In this document: positions 1-7,600 of the stretch, in pieces
How positions within the stretch are numbered: the stretch's first letter is position 1
How the letters are laid out: each line of letters starts with the position of its first letter
Assembly (NCBI GenBank): GCA_965221725.1
Contig: OZ244909.1
Coordinates: forward strand, 1,240,001-1,304,000
Reading direction: 5' to 3'
DNA: 64,000 nucleotides
Source of the DNA: HK1 sp965221725
GTDB lineage: Bacteria > Pseudomonadota > Gammaproteobacteria > HK1
Program-made: the position numbers and the translations under genes
The notes under the pieces: model-generated
The model's input: only the letters and a program-made list of their open reading frames with translations
The model's database searches: none
Told to the model about the DNA's origin: nothing

Positions 1-1
1 G

Positions 2-952
2 ACCGCGATACCGGTCGATCCGCAGATCCAGCGGGTCATCGACGCGCTGGCCGCATCGGCATTCGAACCCGTTCACGCGCTGGCGCCGCCCGCGGCCCGC
101 GCCCAGTACGACGCGATGGTCGAGGCGCGCGGGATCACCCCCGCCCCGGTCGGCGCGGTCGAGGACCGGGTGCTGCCGGGGCCCGGCGGCGACCTGCCGG
201 TACGCATCTATCGCCCCGACATCGGCGGCGACGATCTCCCCGCCCTCGTCTACTTCCACGGCGGCGGACACGTCGTCGGCAGCCCGCACACCCACGACGC
301 GACCACGCGCAATCTCTGCAACGGCGCCGGGTGCGTGGTGATGTCCGTCGACTACCGACTCGCACCCGAGCACAAGTTCCCCGCCGCGGCGGAGGACGCG
401 TTCGCCGCGGTGCGCTGGTGCGCGGCCCACGGCGCGGAGATCGGGGTCGATCCGCGGCGGATCGCCGTCGGCGGCGACAGCGCGGGCGGGAACCTCGCGG
501 CGGTGGCGGCACTGATGGCGCGCGAAGCCGGCGGCCCCGCGCTACGGCTTCAGGTGCTCGTCTATCCGGTGACCGACTATGCATGCGACACCGCGTCGTA
601 CCACACCTGGGCGACCGGCTACGTGCTGGAGGCGGCGTCGATGCGCTGGTACCGCGACCACTACCTGCGCGACGAGTCGGACCGGCGCGACTGGCGGGCG
701 GCACCGCTTCGAACCGCGGACCTCTCGGGCCTCCCGCCGGCGTTCGTGCTCACCGCGCAGTGCGACGTGCTCCACGACGAGGGCGAGGCATACGCACAGC
801 GGCTGCGCGCGGCGGGGGTGGAGGTCGAGTACCACCGCGGCAAGGGCATGATCCACGGCTTCTTCACCATGGCCCCGGCCATCACCGGCGCGGTGCGGGC
901 ACAGGCGCTGGTGTGCGAGGCGATGAAGGGCGCGTTTGCCCGTGTTGCTTGA
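2..952 (+). CDS. Alpha/beta hydrolase, HSL-type esterase (5' end outside window)
   Basis: Probably a soluble carboxylesterase or lipase of the hormone-sensitive-lipase group. The oxyanion-hole motif HGGG is encoded near 255-267 and the nucleophile elbow GDSAGG near 473-490, with the catalytic Ser codon at 479-481. A late Asp (QCDVLHDE) and a His (GMIHGF) complete the triad in the right order. The reading frame is open to the left edge of the window and encodes plausible N-terminal helix sequence before the first ATG at 116, so the true start lies upstream and this entry is a 5'-truncated view. Substrate cannot be predicted. Confidence 0.9.
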   Translation, partial: TAIPVDPQIQRVIDALAASAFEPVHALAPPAARAQYDAMVEARGITPAPVGAVEDRVLPGPGGDLPVRIYRPDIGGDDLPALVYFHGGGHVVGSPHTHDATTRNLCNGAGCVVMSVDYRLAPEHKFPAAAEDAFAAVRWCAAHGAEIGVDPRRIAVGGDSAGGNLAAVAALMAREAGGPALRLQVLVYPVTDYACDTASYHTWATGYVLEAASMRWYRDHYLRDESDRRDWRAAPLRTADLSGLPPAFVLTAQCDVLHDEGEAYAQRLRAAGVEVEYHRGKGMIHGFFTMAPAITGAVRAQALVCEAMKGAFARVA

Positions 953-963
953 TCGTGGCTGAA

Positions 964-975
964 GTATGGCCATAC
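964..975. promoter_or_regulatory. Palindromic operator candidate before the vapBC pair
   Basis: A perfect 12-base palindrome, GTATGGCCATAC, ends 10 bases before the antitoxin ATG at 985. VapB-type ribbon-helix-helix antitoxins usually autoregulate by binding palindromes in this position. The role is inferred from position and symmetry only. Confidence 0.5.
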
Positions 976-984
976 CATCGATAT

Positions 985-1272
985 ATGGCCACCATCACCA
1001 TAAAGTCGACCTACTCGCTGGATGTAGAAACCGTTCAGCGGCTGGACGATCTCGCGAAACACTGGAACACGTCCAAGTCCGGCGCGCTCCGGCGCGCGAT
1101 TCATTCGGCGGCGAGACAGGTAGGCTCCGATCACGACAAGGCGATTGAGGCGCTCGACCGCTTGCAGGGCCTGCTCGCACTGGACCGGGATTCGGCCCAG
1201 GCCTGGGCGGACGAGGTGAGACGGGAACGCCGGGCGACAGCGGCCCGCAATGCCTCATGGACACCAGAATGA
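985..1272 (+). CDS. Ribbon-helix-helix antitoxin, VapB-like
   Basis: A 95-residue protein. The N-terminal 45 residues have the pattern of an RHH DNA-binding domain: a basic/polar beta strand (TITIKSTYSLD), a helix (VETVQRLDDLAKHW), a turn (NTSKSG) and a second helix (ALRRAIHSAAR). The C-terminal half is charged and helical, as expected for the segment that wraps the toxin. Its stop overlaps the toxin start (ATGA at 1269-1272), the usual translationally coupled arrangement. Inferred role: neutralises the PIN toxin and represses the operon through the adjacent palindrome. Confidence 0.82.
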   Translation: MATITIKSTYSLDVETVQRLDDLAKHWNTSKSGALRRAIHSAARQVGSDHDKAIEALDRLQGLLALDRDSAQAWADEVRRERRATAARNASWTPE

Positions 1273-1640
1273 TTCACCTGGACACGAGCTTCCTTATCCG
1301 CGCCCTGACCCCGGGATCGCAGGAGGATGCGCGGCTTCGGGAGTGGATCGGGGCGAATGAGCCATTCGGCATGAGCACGATCGCCTGGGCCGAGTTTCTG
1401 TGCGGCCCCGTCGACGAGACCGCATTGGCGGTTGCGTCGGTGGTGGTCGAACGACAATTCCGGTTTACCGAGGGGATGGCCACCATCGCGGCAAGGCTTT
1501 TCAACGGCTCCGGACGGCGTCGGGGGACGATGGTCGATTGCATGATCGCGGCGACGGCGCTCGCGGAAGAAGCGGCCGTCGCCACCAGCAATCCGGATGA
1601 CTTCGTGCGGTTCGAAGCTTTCGGGTTGGCCCTGGCGTAG
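1269..1640 (+). CDS. PIN-domain ribonuclease toxin, VapC-like
   Basis: A 123-residue PIN domain beginning MIHLDTSFLIRAL. Acidic metal-binding residues are visible at D5 (LDTS), E42 (WAEF) and D90 (VDCMIAA), followed by a late acidic cluster near D110. Family members cleave RNA, often tRNA or rRNA; the target here cannot be told. I chose the ATG at 1269 because it overlaps the antitoxin stop and gives the canonical start; an in-frame ATG at 1257 would add four residues. Immediate coupling to the RHH gene supports a functional type II toxin-antitoxin module. Confidence 0.85.
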   Translation: MIHLDTSFLIRALTPGSQEDARLREWIGANEPFGMSTIAWAEFLCGPVDETALAVASVVVERQFRFTEGMATIAARLFNGSGRRRGTMVDCMIAATALAEEAAVATSNPDDFVRFEAFGLALA

Positions 1641-1692
1641 CTGACGGGTGAGGAGGAGCACCGAACTCATCGGACCGGCGGGGAGAGGACGA

Positions 1693-2109
1693 ATGGGACG
1701 AATCGTCGTACAGACCGAAATCACCAACCTGTTCGAAGAGGACAAGTCCATACGGTGCGCGATGCTCGTCGATACCGGCGCCGGAGCGCTGATTCTGCCC
1801 ATGGCGTGGAAGGAGAGGCTCGGGGAGTTCAAACGCACCGAAGCGGTCGAGCTTCAACTGGCCAATCAGGAGGTGCTGCGAGGGGAAGCCTGCTGGCCGG
1901 TGGAGATCCGGATCGACGGCTTCCGCCCCGTCTCGAACGAAGTGATATTCGCGGACATGGGATCGGAAGCCGGAGGCGAGTACGAGCCGCTCCTGGGGTA
2001 TGTCATCCTGGAACAGGCGCAAGCTGCGGTCGACATGCTCGGTCATCGCCTGGTTCCGGTGAAGTACATCGACATGAAGTCCGCGTACCGAGCCTGCTCC
2101 GCGACCTGA
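1693..2109 (+). CDS. Retropepsin-like aspartic protease domain protein
   Basis: A 138-residue protein with a single aspartic-protease signature, MLVDTGAGALILP (about residues 22-34), followed by beta-rich sequence and a second hydrophobic strand region (PLLGYVILEQ). Bacterial clan AA proteases of this size act as homodimers, each subunit giving one Asp. The start at 1693 has a strong ribosome-binding site (GGGAGAGGA, 3 bases before the ATG); a GTG at 1648 has none. It lies 52 bases after vapC on the same strand, so co-transcription is possible, but a functional link is unproven. Confidence 0.7.
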   Translation: MGRIVVQTEITNLFEEDKSIRCAMLVDTGAGALILPMAWKERLGEFKRTEAVELQLANQEVLRGEACWPVEIRIDGFRPVSNEVIFADMGSEAGGEYEPLLGYVILEQAQAAVDMLGHRLVPVKYIDMKSAYRACSAT

Positions 2110-2199
2110 ACCGGGCGCCACCGCGGCACGAAGCGGGCCGCGGTGGTGAGATCGATCGCGGGACAGGCCAAGCCCCACCCGGATACCTCGCCCTGGCCG

Positions 2200-2724
2200 C
2201 TACCGGGCGGTGAGCTGCCCCATGATCTCCCCCATGGCTTCGTCCGCGATGGCCTGAATTTCTTCGTCGGTGCGATTCTGAATCGGGTGCGGGACCCACA
2301 CGATGGCGGGCTCGTAGCCGAGGGATTCCGCCTGGGCGGCAGCGGCGTCCCGGAACGCGGTGGTCGCGACCATGACGCCGGGGATGCCTCGTTCGTCGAG
2401 GTCGAGCATGTCATGCACACTGCACGACGTGCAGGACCCTCAGTCGGACAGGGCGTCGACGACGACATCGACCTCCTCGGCGATGGTCTGCGCGAGGTCG
2501 ACCGGCGCGGTGCGGGTGTTGGTGGGTTTGGCGTAACGCTTCACAGCGAACCCGCGATCGGCGAAGTGCGATTCGAGCCGATCGAGAAAGGTGACGCCGC
2601 GGCTCTTGCCGATGTCGAGCAATCCGAGGGTCAGGCCCTCGAGCGATGGCGGCGGCGGGCGCCGCTCCCGGCGCACGGATGTCATCTCCGCCGTCGGGTC
2701 GAGCAACTGGATACCACTGTTCAT
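2200..2724 (-). CDS. UGSC-family selenoprotein (in-frame TGA read as Sec)
   Basis: The frame runs from ATG at 2724 to the stop at 2200, interrupted once by TGA at 2442-2440. Decoded as selenocysteine it gives a 174-residue protein with U95-G-S-C-T-S-C, which is the motif that names the UGSC (seleno)protein family. Sequence is well behaved on both sides of the TGA: LDIGKSRGVTFLDRLE before it, DLDERGIPGVMVATTAFRDAA and VPHPIQNRTDEEI after it. A hairpin follows the TGA at once. The start has an excellent ribosome-binding site (GGGAGGGAAG). selA, selB and selC are in this window. The gene follows the thioredoxin fusion by 193 bases. Function of the family is not known to me; the U/C pair suggests redox or thiol chemistry. 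Automated callers will split it at 2440. Confidence 0.88.
2420..2434 (-). promoter_or_regulatory. Candidate bacterial SECIS hairpin
   Basis: On the minus strand, five bases after the TGA (2442-2440), CTGCAC-GTC-GTGCAG forms a perfect 6-bp stem with a GTC loop. Bacterial SECIS elements lie just inside the coding sequence after the UGA, and the E. coli fdhF element, as I recall it, presents a GGUC-type loop on a similar UGCA-rich stem. The loop here is slightly closer to the UGA than in fdhF. SelB binding is inferred. Confidence 0.6.
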
Positions 2725-2917
2725 GTCTTCCCTCCCGGCTCGGGCCGGACCGTCCCCGCGGCCGTCGGCATCTTCGGGGGGCGGTCGATCGGACGCAGGT
2801 CCGGCTTCCATGATCCCGGGCGTCCGAATCCGGCGGAACCCGGGGGACGGCCGATCGGAATCGTAGCAGGAACTCGGCCAACGCTCGGACCGGCACCCGG
2901 ACCGACACGCCCGCGGC

Positions 2918-4405
2918 TCATGTCCTCACCGCCTTCGTCACCGGGCTCGAGCCGCGCGGGCCGCTCGCCACCCATCCGCCGATGACGGCGCTCATGAGCC
3001 CGGCCTCACCGCCCGCGCGCACGATGCTCAGGCCGCCGTCGCGAAACTTGGGCATCCGATCCTCGACGAGATCCGGCTTCACGCCGGCGTCGATACCGTT
3101 CGCTCCCTGCACGAGCTCCGCTCCCGGGCGCACCGTCGCGGCCATCAGCCCGGCCTTGATGCGCGCCTTGTCCCACCCCCCTTCCCTGAAGATCCGCCAG
3201 TGCTCCGGCGAGAGGATCAGGAAGGCGTCGGCGGCCTGCACCACCTTGGGATGCCCGACGGCGTTCAGGGTCATCGCGAGCGAACGGGCGAGCGAGTCCG
3301 GCGTGCGTGAGCCTTCATCCATGTTCGGGATCAGCCCCCCGGCCGCGAACAGGGTCACCGCGGAGGCACCCGGCGGCACGCCCCGCTCCACGCTGAGCGG
3401 CAACCAGCCCGGATCGGATTCGTCCTCGGCGAAGCACAGGGTGTACTTGCCGGGCCAGCCGAGGGTCGCCCGGTCGATCCCGCCCGGCGCCCCGCCGCCG
3501 ACGTTGCGGATCAGGAGCTGAAGCGCCCGCCCGATGCTCGCGTTCGCCCGGTTGCCCTGACCGAGTGCGTTCACCCCCGAGTTCATGCCGATGCGCCGCG
3601 TCACCGGGCCGTTCACCACCACCATGGGGCCGGAGAAGTACGTGGTGCAGAGCAGGCCGTGCATGGTGAACTCCGGCGCGAGCGCCGCCTCCACCACCGC
3701 GAGCACCACCGGCATGTACTCCGGCTTGCAGCCCGCCATCACCGCGTTGATCGCGACCTTCTCGACCGTGCAGGGCGCCTGGTTCGGCGGGATCGCCCCG
3801 ACCACCTCCTGCGGGTCGCGGGCGGTGCCCCCGAGCATGCGCAGCACCCGCACCGGGGTCGGCGGGACCACCGGCAGCCCGTCGCTCCAGCCGCGGGAGA
3901 AGCACAGTTCGTGCTCGTCCTCCGGCGCGGACACGTCGATGCGCCGCGCAGTCAGGGGCGGAGCACCGAACGCGACTTCCAGAACTTCCGGCATGCCCGG
4001 GTCCACGCTCTTCGAGCCGCAGCCCGGCTGGAAGTCCGGCAGCGCCGTCCCGAGCGGGTCGAGCCCGGTCACCCGGCGCCATTCCGCCCGATCCCAACCG
4101 ATGGTGCGTTCGGCCTCGTGACCGTCCTCGATGCGGATGAGGGTCGGAACCGTCTCGATGCCGAGACGCCACGAGTGCTTCAGCGAACGATCGTCGATGC
4201 ACGACTCCAGGCCGTCCGGGAACGTCGGGTCGTCCTGGGTATAGACGGTGAGCGCCGCCCCGCTTGCCGCGATCTCGCGCAGCACCGGCTGCACGAGAAC
4301 GCAGGTCGGGCAGTCGCGCTTGGCGACGACGATGAAGTGCGGGTCCTTGTTCATGCTCATGCCCGCGTCATTGCCTGTGCCCTTCCCGGTGCTCGCGCCG
4401 CTCAC
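2918..4405 (-). CDS. Thioredoxin-domain fusion protein of the UGSC operon
   Basis: A 495-residue protein. Residues about 20-115 look like a thioredoxin fold with active site C32-P-T-C35 (VAKRDCPTCVLVQP) and a cis-Pro region near ETVPTLIRI. A large domain of unknown function follows (about 150-495), rich in Gly and Cys (AGCKPEYM, NAPCTVEK-like, GGGAPGGID). I chose the GTG at 4405 because it overlaps the stop of the preceding oxidoreductase (GTGA) and has GAGG five bases before it; the ATG at 4360 is an alternative. A thiol relay to the selenoprotein downstream is an attractive inference, not something the sequence proves. Confidence 0.75.
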   Translation of the reverse strand: MSGASTGKGTGNDAGMSMNKDPHFIVVAKRDCPTCVLVQPVLREIAASGAALTVYTQDDPTFPDGLESCIDDRSLKHSWRLGIETVPTLIRIEDGHEAERTIGWDRAEWRRVTGLDPLGTALPDFQPGCGSKSVDPGMPEVLEVAFGAPPLTARRIDVSAPEDEHELCFSRGWSDGLPVVPPTPVRVLRMLGGTARDPQEVVGAIPPNQAPCTVEKVAINAVMAGCKPEYMPVVLAVVEAALAPEFTMHGLLCTTYFSGPMVVVNGPVTRRIGMNSGVNALGQGNRANASIGRALQLLIRNVGGGAPGGIDRATLGWPGKYTLCFAEDESDPGWLPLSVERGVPPGASAVTLFAAGGLIPNMDEGSRTPDSLARSLAMTLNAVGHPKVVQAADAFLILSPEHWRIFREGGWDKARIKAGLMAATVRPGAELVQGANGIDAGVKPDLVEDRMPKFRDGGLSIVRAGGEAGLMSAVIGGWVASGPRGSSPVTKAVRT

Positions 4406-5235
4406 AGCAGCCTCGCGTGCTGGTCGAGCAGCGGCAGTACCGCGTCGCGACCTTTCGGCGGGATGGTGATCAGGGCGCGGAAGCAGCCGGCCTCCCGATA
4501 GCGGTCGATGGCCGCCGGATCGCCACTGGCTCCGAACACCGAGGTCCGGATGGCACCCGGGTCGCGCCCGGCCCGGTCCGCGCACTCCGCGAGCCGCGCC
4601 ATCTCCGCCTTCGCGTCGCTGAACGCCCGGGCGCGCGGCATCCAGCCTTCGCAGAAGTCGACCACCCGCGCGAGCGAGTACTTCGTCTCCCCGCCGAGCA
4701 GCACCGGCGGATTCGGCTTCTGCACCGGCTTCGGGTATGACCAGAGGGGGTCGAAGTCGACGAACGGACCGTGGTATTCCGGCGTCTCCTCGCGCCACAG
4801 GGTCTTGATCGCCTTGGCGCGGTCGCACATGACCTTGAAGCGATCCTTGAACCCGGTGCCGTGGTTTTCCATCTCCTCCGCATTCCACCCCGCCCCGATG
4901 CCGAGCTCGAAGCGCCCGCCCGAAAGCAGATCGAGGGTCGCGCACTCCTTCGCGAACACGATGGGGTCGCGCTCGGTGAGCAGCGCGATGGCGGTGCCGA
5001 TGCGCAGGGTCTTCGTGGACGCCGCGGCGTACGCGAGCCCGACCAGGGGGTCGACGGTGTTCTTGTACTCCTCGGGCAGCTCTCCCCCGCCCGGCCAGGG
5101 GCTGCGGCGGTTGGTGGGGATGTGGGTGTGCTCGGGCACGAAGAGCGACTCGAAGCCGCGATCCTCCGCCTCGCGGGCAAGCTCGTCGATGCGAATGGTG
5201 TAGCCGGTGGAGAACTGGGTGAGACCGATGTGCAT
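4402..5235 (-). CDS. Luciferase-like (LLM class) flavin-dependent oxidoreductase
   Basis: A 277-residue TIM-barrel oxidoreductase of the bacterial luciferase family. Typical elements are the N-terminal MHIGLTQFSTGYTIRIDELAREAEDRGFESLFVPEH, the RIGTAIALL strand, the GRFELGIGAGWNAEEMENHG segment and PVLLGGE. Such enzymes use FMNH2 or F420; the cofactor cannot be assigned here. The ATG at 5235 is preceded by AGGAG eight bases upstream. Its stop overlaps the start of the thioredoxin fusion, so the two are probably one transcript, with the UGSC gene third. This makes a redox operon of unknown substrate. Confidence 0.85.
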   Translation of the reverse strand: MHIGLTQFSTGYTIRIDELAREAEDRGFESLFVPEHTHIPTNRRSPWPGGGELPEEYKNTVDPLVGLAYAAASTKTLRIGTAIALLTERDPIVFAKECATLDLLSGGRFELGIGAGWNAEEMENHGTGFKDRFKVMCDRAKAIKTLWREETPEYHGPFVDFDPLWSYPKPVQKPNPPVLLGGETKYSLARVVDFCEGWMPRARAFSDAKAEMARLAECADRAGRDPGAIRTSVFGASGDPAAIDRYREAGCFRALITIPPKGRDAVLPLLDQHARLL

Positions 5236-5548
5236 GGGGCTGGCTCCTGAGTGCAGGTCACGGGCATGGCGTGGGAGGCGCATTTCTACCAGAAAACCGC
5301 GCCGGGGGCGGCGATGGTGCGCCGGTCACGTGGACCGGGGCACCCTCGAATCCGAACGGTAAATCATGGTTCTGGTACCCGCCACGCCGGGCGACGAGCC
5401 ACACCAACCCGGCGAGATCACGCGGAGCAGGCAACGCGGCGGCGAGGAAGTGCAGCTTGTTCCAGGCCCGACTCAGTCGTCGGCGAAGACCAGGCGGTGA
5501 GCAATAAGAGATTCTCCCAACTTCGTCGGATCGATCCGGACACACACA
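5236..5548. other. Intergenic gap, no supported gene
   Basis: About 310 bases between two minus-strand genes. The short frames present lack family resemblance, ribosome-binding sites and coherent codon bias. The promoter of the oxidoreductase operon should lie near its right-hand neighbour start at 5235, but no clear -35/-10 pair is visible. Confidence 0.4.
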
Positions 5549-6349
5549 TCAACCCCCTGCGCACCCATCGCCGAGGAACGCCTCGATCGCCTGCAGAGTC
5601 TCTTCGGGGCGGTCGCGATGGGGGGCGTGGCCGCAGTCTTCGAGCCAGACCTGGGTGATCCGGGTGGCCGGGCTGGATACGCCGCGTTCGATGGTGTCGA
5701 GCTGCGCCGCCGTTCCGTAGGGGTCCCGGTCTCCCTGGATCAGGAGCACCGGCACGGTGACCCCCGGCAGGAACGCCTCGATCGACCACTGCCGGAACTC
5801 CGGCCGCAGCCAGGTGTCGTGCCAGCCGAAGAATGTCGCGTCCACCTGGTCGCCGTGATGGCGGGCGAGCCGCTCGCGCAGTCCGCCGCGCCGGTAGGCA
5901 TCCCCGGCGGCGCGGATGTTCTCGATGCTCACGTCCTCGCAGAATACATGCGGTGCGAGCAGCACGAGCGCGCGGAGGCACACCCCGGCGCCGGTCCCGC
6001 CGCCCGCACCGGCGTACACGAGCGCGATGGATGCACCGTCGCTGTGGCCGACGAGCACCGCGTCCTCGATACCGGCGGCATCAAGGACCGCCCCCACCAC
6101 CTCACGCCCCTCGACGTGCATGTAATCGACCCCGCGCGGGAGCGTGGCGGGGGCCGAGCCCCCGTATCCGGCGCGGGAATACGCGAACACGGGGCGCCCC
6201 GTGCGCCGGTGGAGCCGGGCGGGAAAGTCCCGCCACGTCGCAACGCAGCCGAGCCCCTCGTGCAGGAGCACGAGCGTCGGACCCGCACCATCCGGTGCCC
6301 CCCACCACCGGCACTCGAGCCGGACCCCGCCGGCGGAGATCGTTGGCAT
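5549..6349 (-). CDS. Alpha/beta hydrolase
   Basis: A 266-residue alpha/beta-fold hydrolase. Visible landmarks are LVLLHEGLG (oxyanion strand), VFAYSRAGYGGS, the nucleophile elbow VLVGHSDGAS (catalytic Ser), the Asp strand VLLIQGDRDPYG and the catalytic His in WLEDCGHAPHRDRPEE. The order and spacing match esterases and C-C hydrolases in which the motif is GHSDG. Start at 6349 is supported by GGGAGCGAG before the ATG; longer in-frame starts run into the neighbouring AbiE debris. Substrate unknown. Confidence 0.88.
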   Translation of the reverse strand: MPTISAGGVRLECRWWGAPDGAGPTLVLLHEGLGCVATWRDFPARLHRRTGRPVFAYSRAGYGGSAPATLPRGVDYMHVEGREVVGAVLDAAGIEDAVLVGHSDGASIALVYAGAGGGTGAGVCLRALVLLAPHVFCEDVSIENIRAAGDAYRRGGLRERLARHHGDQVDATFFGWHDTWLRPEFRQWSIEAFLPGVTVPVLLIQGDRDPYGTAAQLDTIERGVSSPATRITQVWLEDCGHAPHRDRPEETLQAIEAFLGDGCAGG

Positions 6350-6429
6350 CGTCTCGCTCCCTGCCCGCCCCGGCAGCATTGTGTCTCCGTGAATAACACC
6401 GGAACCGCCCTTGCATCCCGCCCGGTGAC

Positions 6430-6606
6430 AGCCAGGAAAAAGCATTTCTTCAGGCATGTGTCACCCTTGAATATCCAACTCTCTGCGAGATCCTCGTGCC
6501 CATAGATGCCGGCGAGCATCCAGCCAAGAACATGATCTTTCTCCACGACATGCGGCGTCAGCGATGTCTGCCGGGCTCTCGCGAGAATTTCGCGTTTATC
6601 GATCAT
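6430..6606 (-). pseudogene. Truncated AbiEii-type nucleotidyltransferase toxin (5' fragment)
   Basis: Only the first ~50 codons survive: MIDKREILARARQTSLTPHVVEKD, GWMLAGIYGHEDLAESW and IFKGDTCLKKCFF match the start of AbiEii/AbiGii toxins. In intact relatives the text continues into the nucleotidyltransferase catalytic motif; here similarity stops at about 6430 and an alpha/beta hydrolase gene follows. The ATG overlaps the stop of the AbiEi fragment (ATGA at 6606-6603), preserving the usual operon junction. The toxin cannot be active. Confidence 0.75.
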
Positions 6607-6962
6607 GGCGTTTCCGGGCGAGCCCAGCGCCCCGGCACGCGGAGCCGCCACTTGGTCACGACGCACGGCCCGTCCTGAACCGGATCGAACTTCGCATGAC
6701 CACCGCTCAGATGAGGCTCGCAAAGACGGCCTAATTCAGCGCCACCGGAGAAGTGACCGGAAAGAAACCCGAGGCGCTTGAAGACAGCGCCGTTGTCGAG
6801 GTTTACCGCGTAATTCACAAGCTTTTCGTCGTCGCGATCATCGCGCCGCAGATAGGCTACGACGCAGTCGTAAACATGCTGGATGCCGCCACCGATCGCG
6901 GGGTCGTCGAGCATGTCGACGATCGTTCGATGCACAATGGAGTCAATTATTCTCAATAATAA
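6603..6962 (-). pseudogene. Truncated AbiEi-type antitoxin (3' fragment)
   Basis: The C-terminal ~115 residues remain (LLLRIIDSIVHRTIVDMLDDPAIGGG, then a central helix, then NGAVFKRLGFLSGH and KFDPVQDGPCVVTKWRLRVPGRW), closely resembling the C-terminal domain of AbiEi antitoxins. The N-terminal winged-helix part is missing: upstream sequence is unrelated. AT content is higher than the neighbours around 6940-6985, consistent with acquired DNA. Together with the adjacent toxin stub this is a dead type IV toxin-antitoxin locus. Confidence 0.7.
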
Positions 6963-7103
6963 CGAATTAGAGGAAATCAGATAACGAAAGTCCGAGACTA
7001 TTCTCGCCGCTGCACACCGGCCCCAGCACCCCGACCGAGTCGGCCTCGCGAGAGAGTTCGCCACCCGCAGCGACTTGCTCCAGGGAGTCATGTTCGCAGA
7101 GGG

Positions 7104-7290
7104 ATAGCCCGGCTTCGTCACCCGGCCTGTATGGAGGACATCGACTTCCGCTACCCCCGGGGCCGCGACCGCGCGTTGGTCCTCTCGCTGGCCGACGGGC
7201 GCTGGATCCACGACCACCTCAACTGCCTCATCACCGCACCGGCCGGGGTGGGCAAGAGCTGGCTCGCCTGCGCCCAGGCTCGCCTGCGCC
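7104..7290 (+). pseudogene. istB fragment of an IS21-family element
   Basis: The frame reads ARLRHPACMEDIDFRYPRG, then DRALVLSLADGRWIHDH and LNCLITAPAGVGKSWLACA, which is the mid-part of the IstB ATPase including its Walker A motif. Neither the N-terminal third nor anything after Walker A is present, and no istA transposase is visible. The similarity ends just before a GTGA at 7300-7303 where a different element begins. Confidence 0.75.
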
Positions 7291-7303
7291 CTCGACCCGG
7301 TGA

Positions 7304-7600
7304 GAAATGCGAGTTAGGCTTCGCGGGCCGTCGGAGAGTGACGGGGTATGGCCAGCACTCGATGCGGGTTGGCTTGCGGGAGAGACGTAACAGAGGTGGC
7401 CCCGGCGTGATGGGAGACACGCCGAGGCCGGTGCAATCACCACCAGGTGTCAGTCAGGACGCCTCTCCCATGAGGTCCGAGGCCAACCGAACGGCGAGGG
7501 AGGGGGGAGCGGTGTCGGTCGGAGTCGTCCCGAGGGGATCACCTGAGACATCCCCGCGGGACACCGACACCGCTCCCGGTTCGGGCTTCACGCGCCGCTG
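7304..7600 (+). ncRNA. Orphan structured element, possible HEARO/omega-RNA-like RNA
   Basis: After GTGA (7300-7303) the sequence loses IstB similarity and becomes stem-loop rich. It contains blocks such as GATGCGGGTTGGCTTGCGG, GACGTAACAGAGGTGGCCCC, CACCACCAGGTGTCAGTCAG and a 73-base hairpin (7505-7577). These blocks resemble, from memory, the HEARO RNAs that accompany IscB/IsrB transposon nucleases and insert after ATGA/GTGA. No iscB or isrB gene is visible. The family assignment is an inference and needs a covariance-model search. Confidence 0.4.
7505..7577. repeat. 73-base near-perfect hairpin
   Basis: Outer arms GGGAGCGGTGTCGGT (7505-7519) and ACCGACACCGCTCCC (7563-7577) are exact reverse complements. 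Inside them GTCCC-GA-GGGGAT pairs with ATCCCC-GC-GGGAC around a loop of about ten bases. There is no T-run after it, so it is not a standard terminator. Confidence 0.85.

Noticed and set aside
2440..2811. A 123-residue hypothetical protein ending at 2440
   Set aside because: The TGA is better read as Sec; coding continues with the UGSC motif, and the true start at 2724 has the ribosome-binding site.
7505..7577. The large hairpin as an integron attC site
   Set aside because: The GTTRRRY/RYYYAAC core sites are missing and there is no integrase or cassette array.
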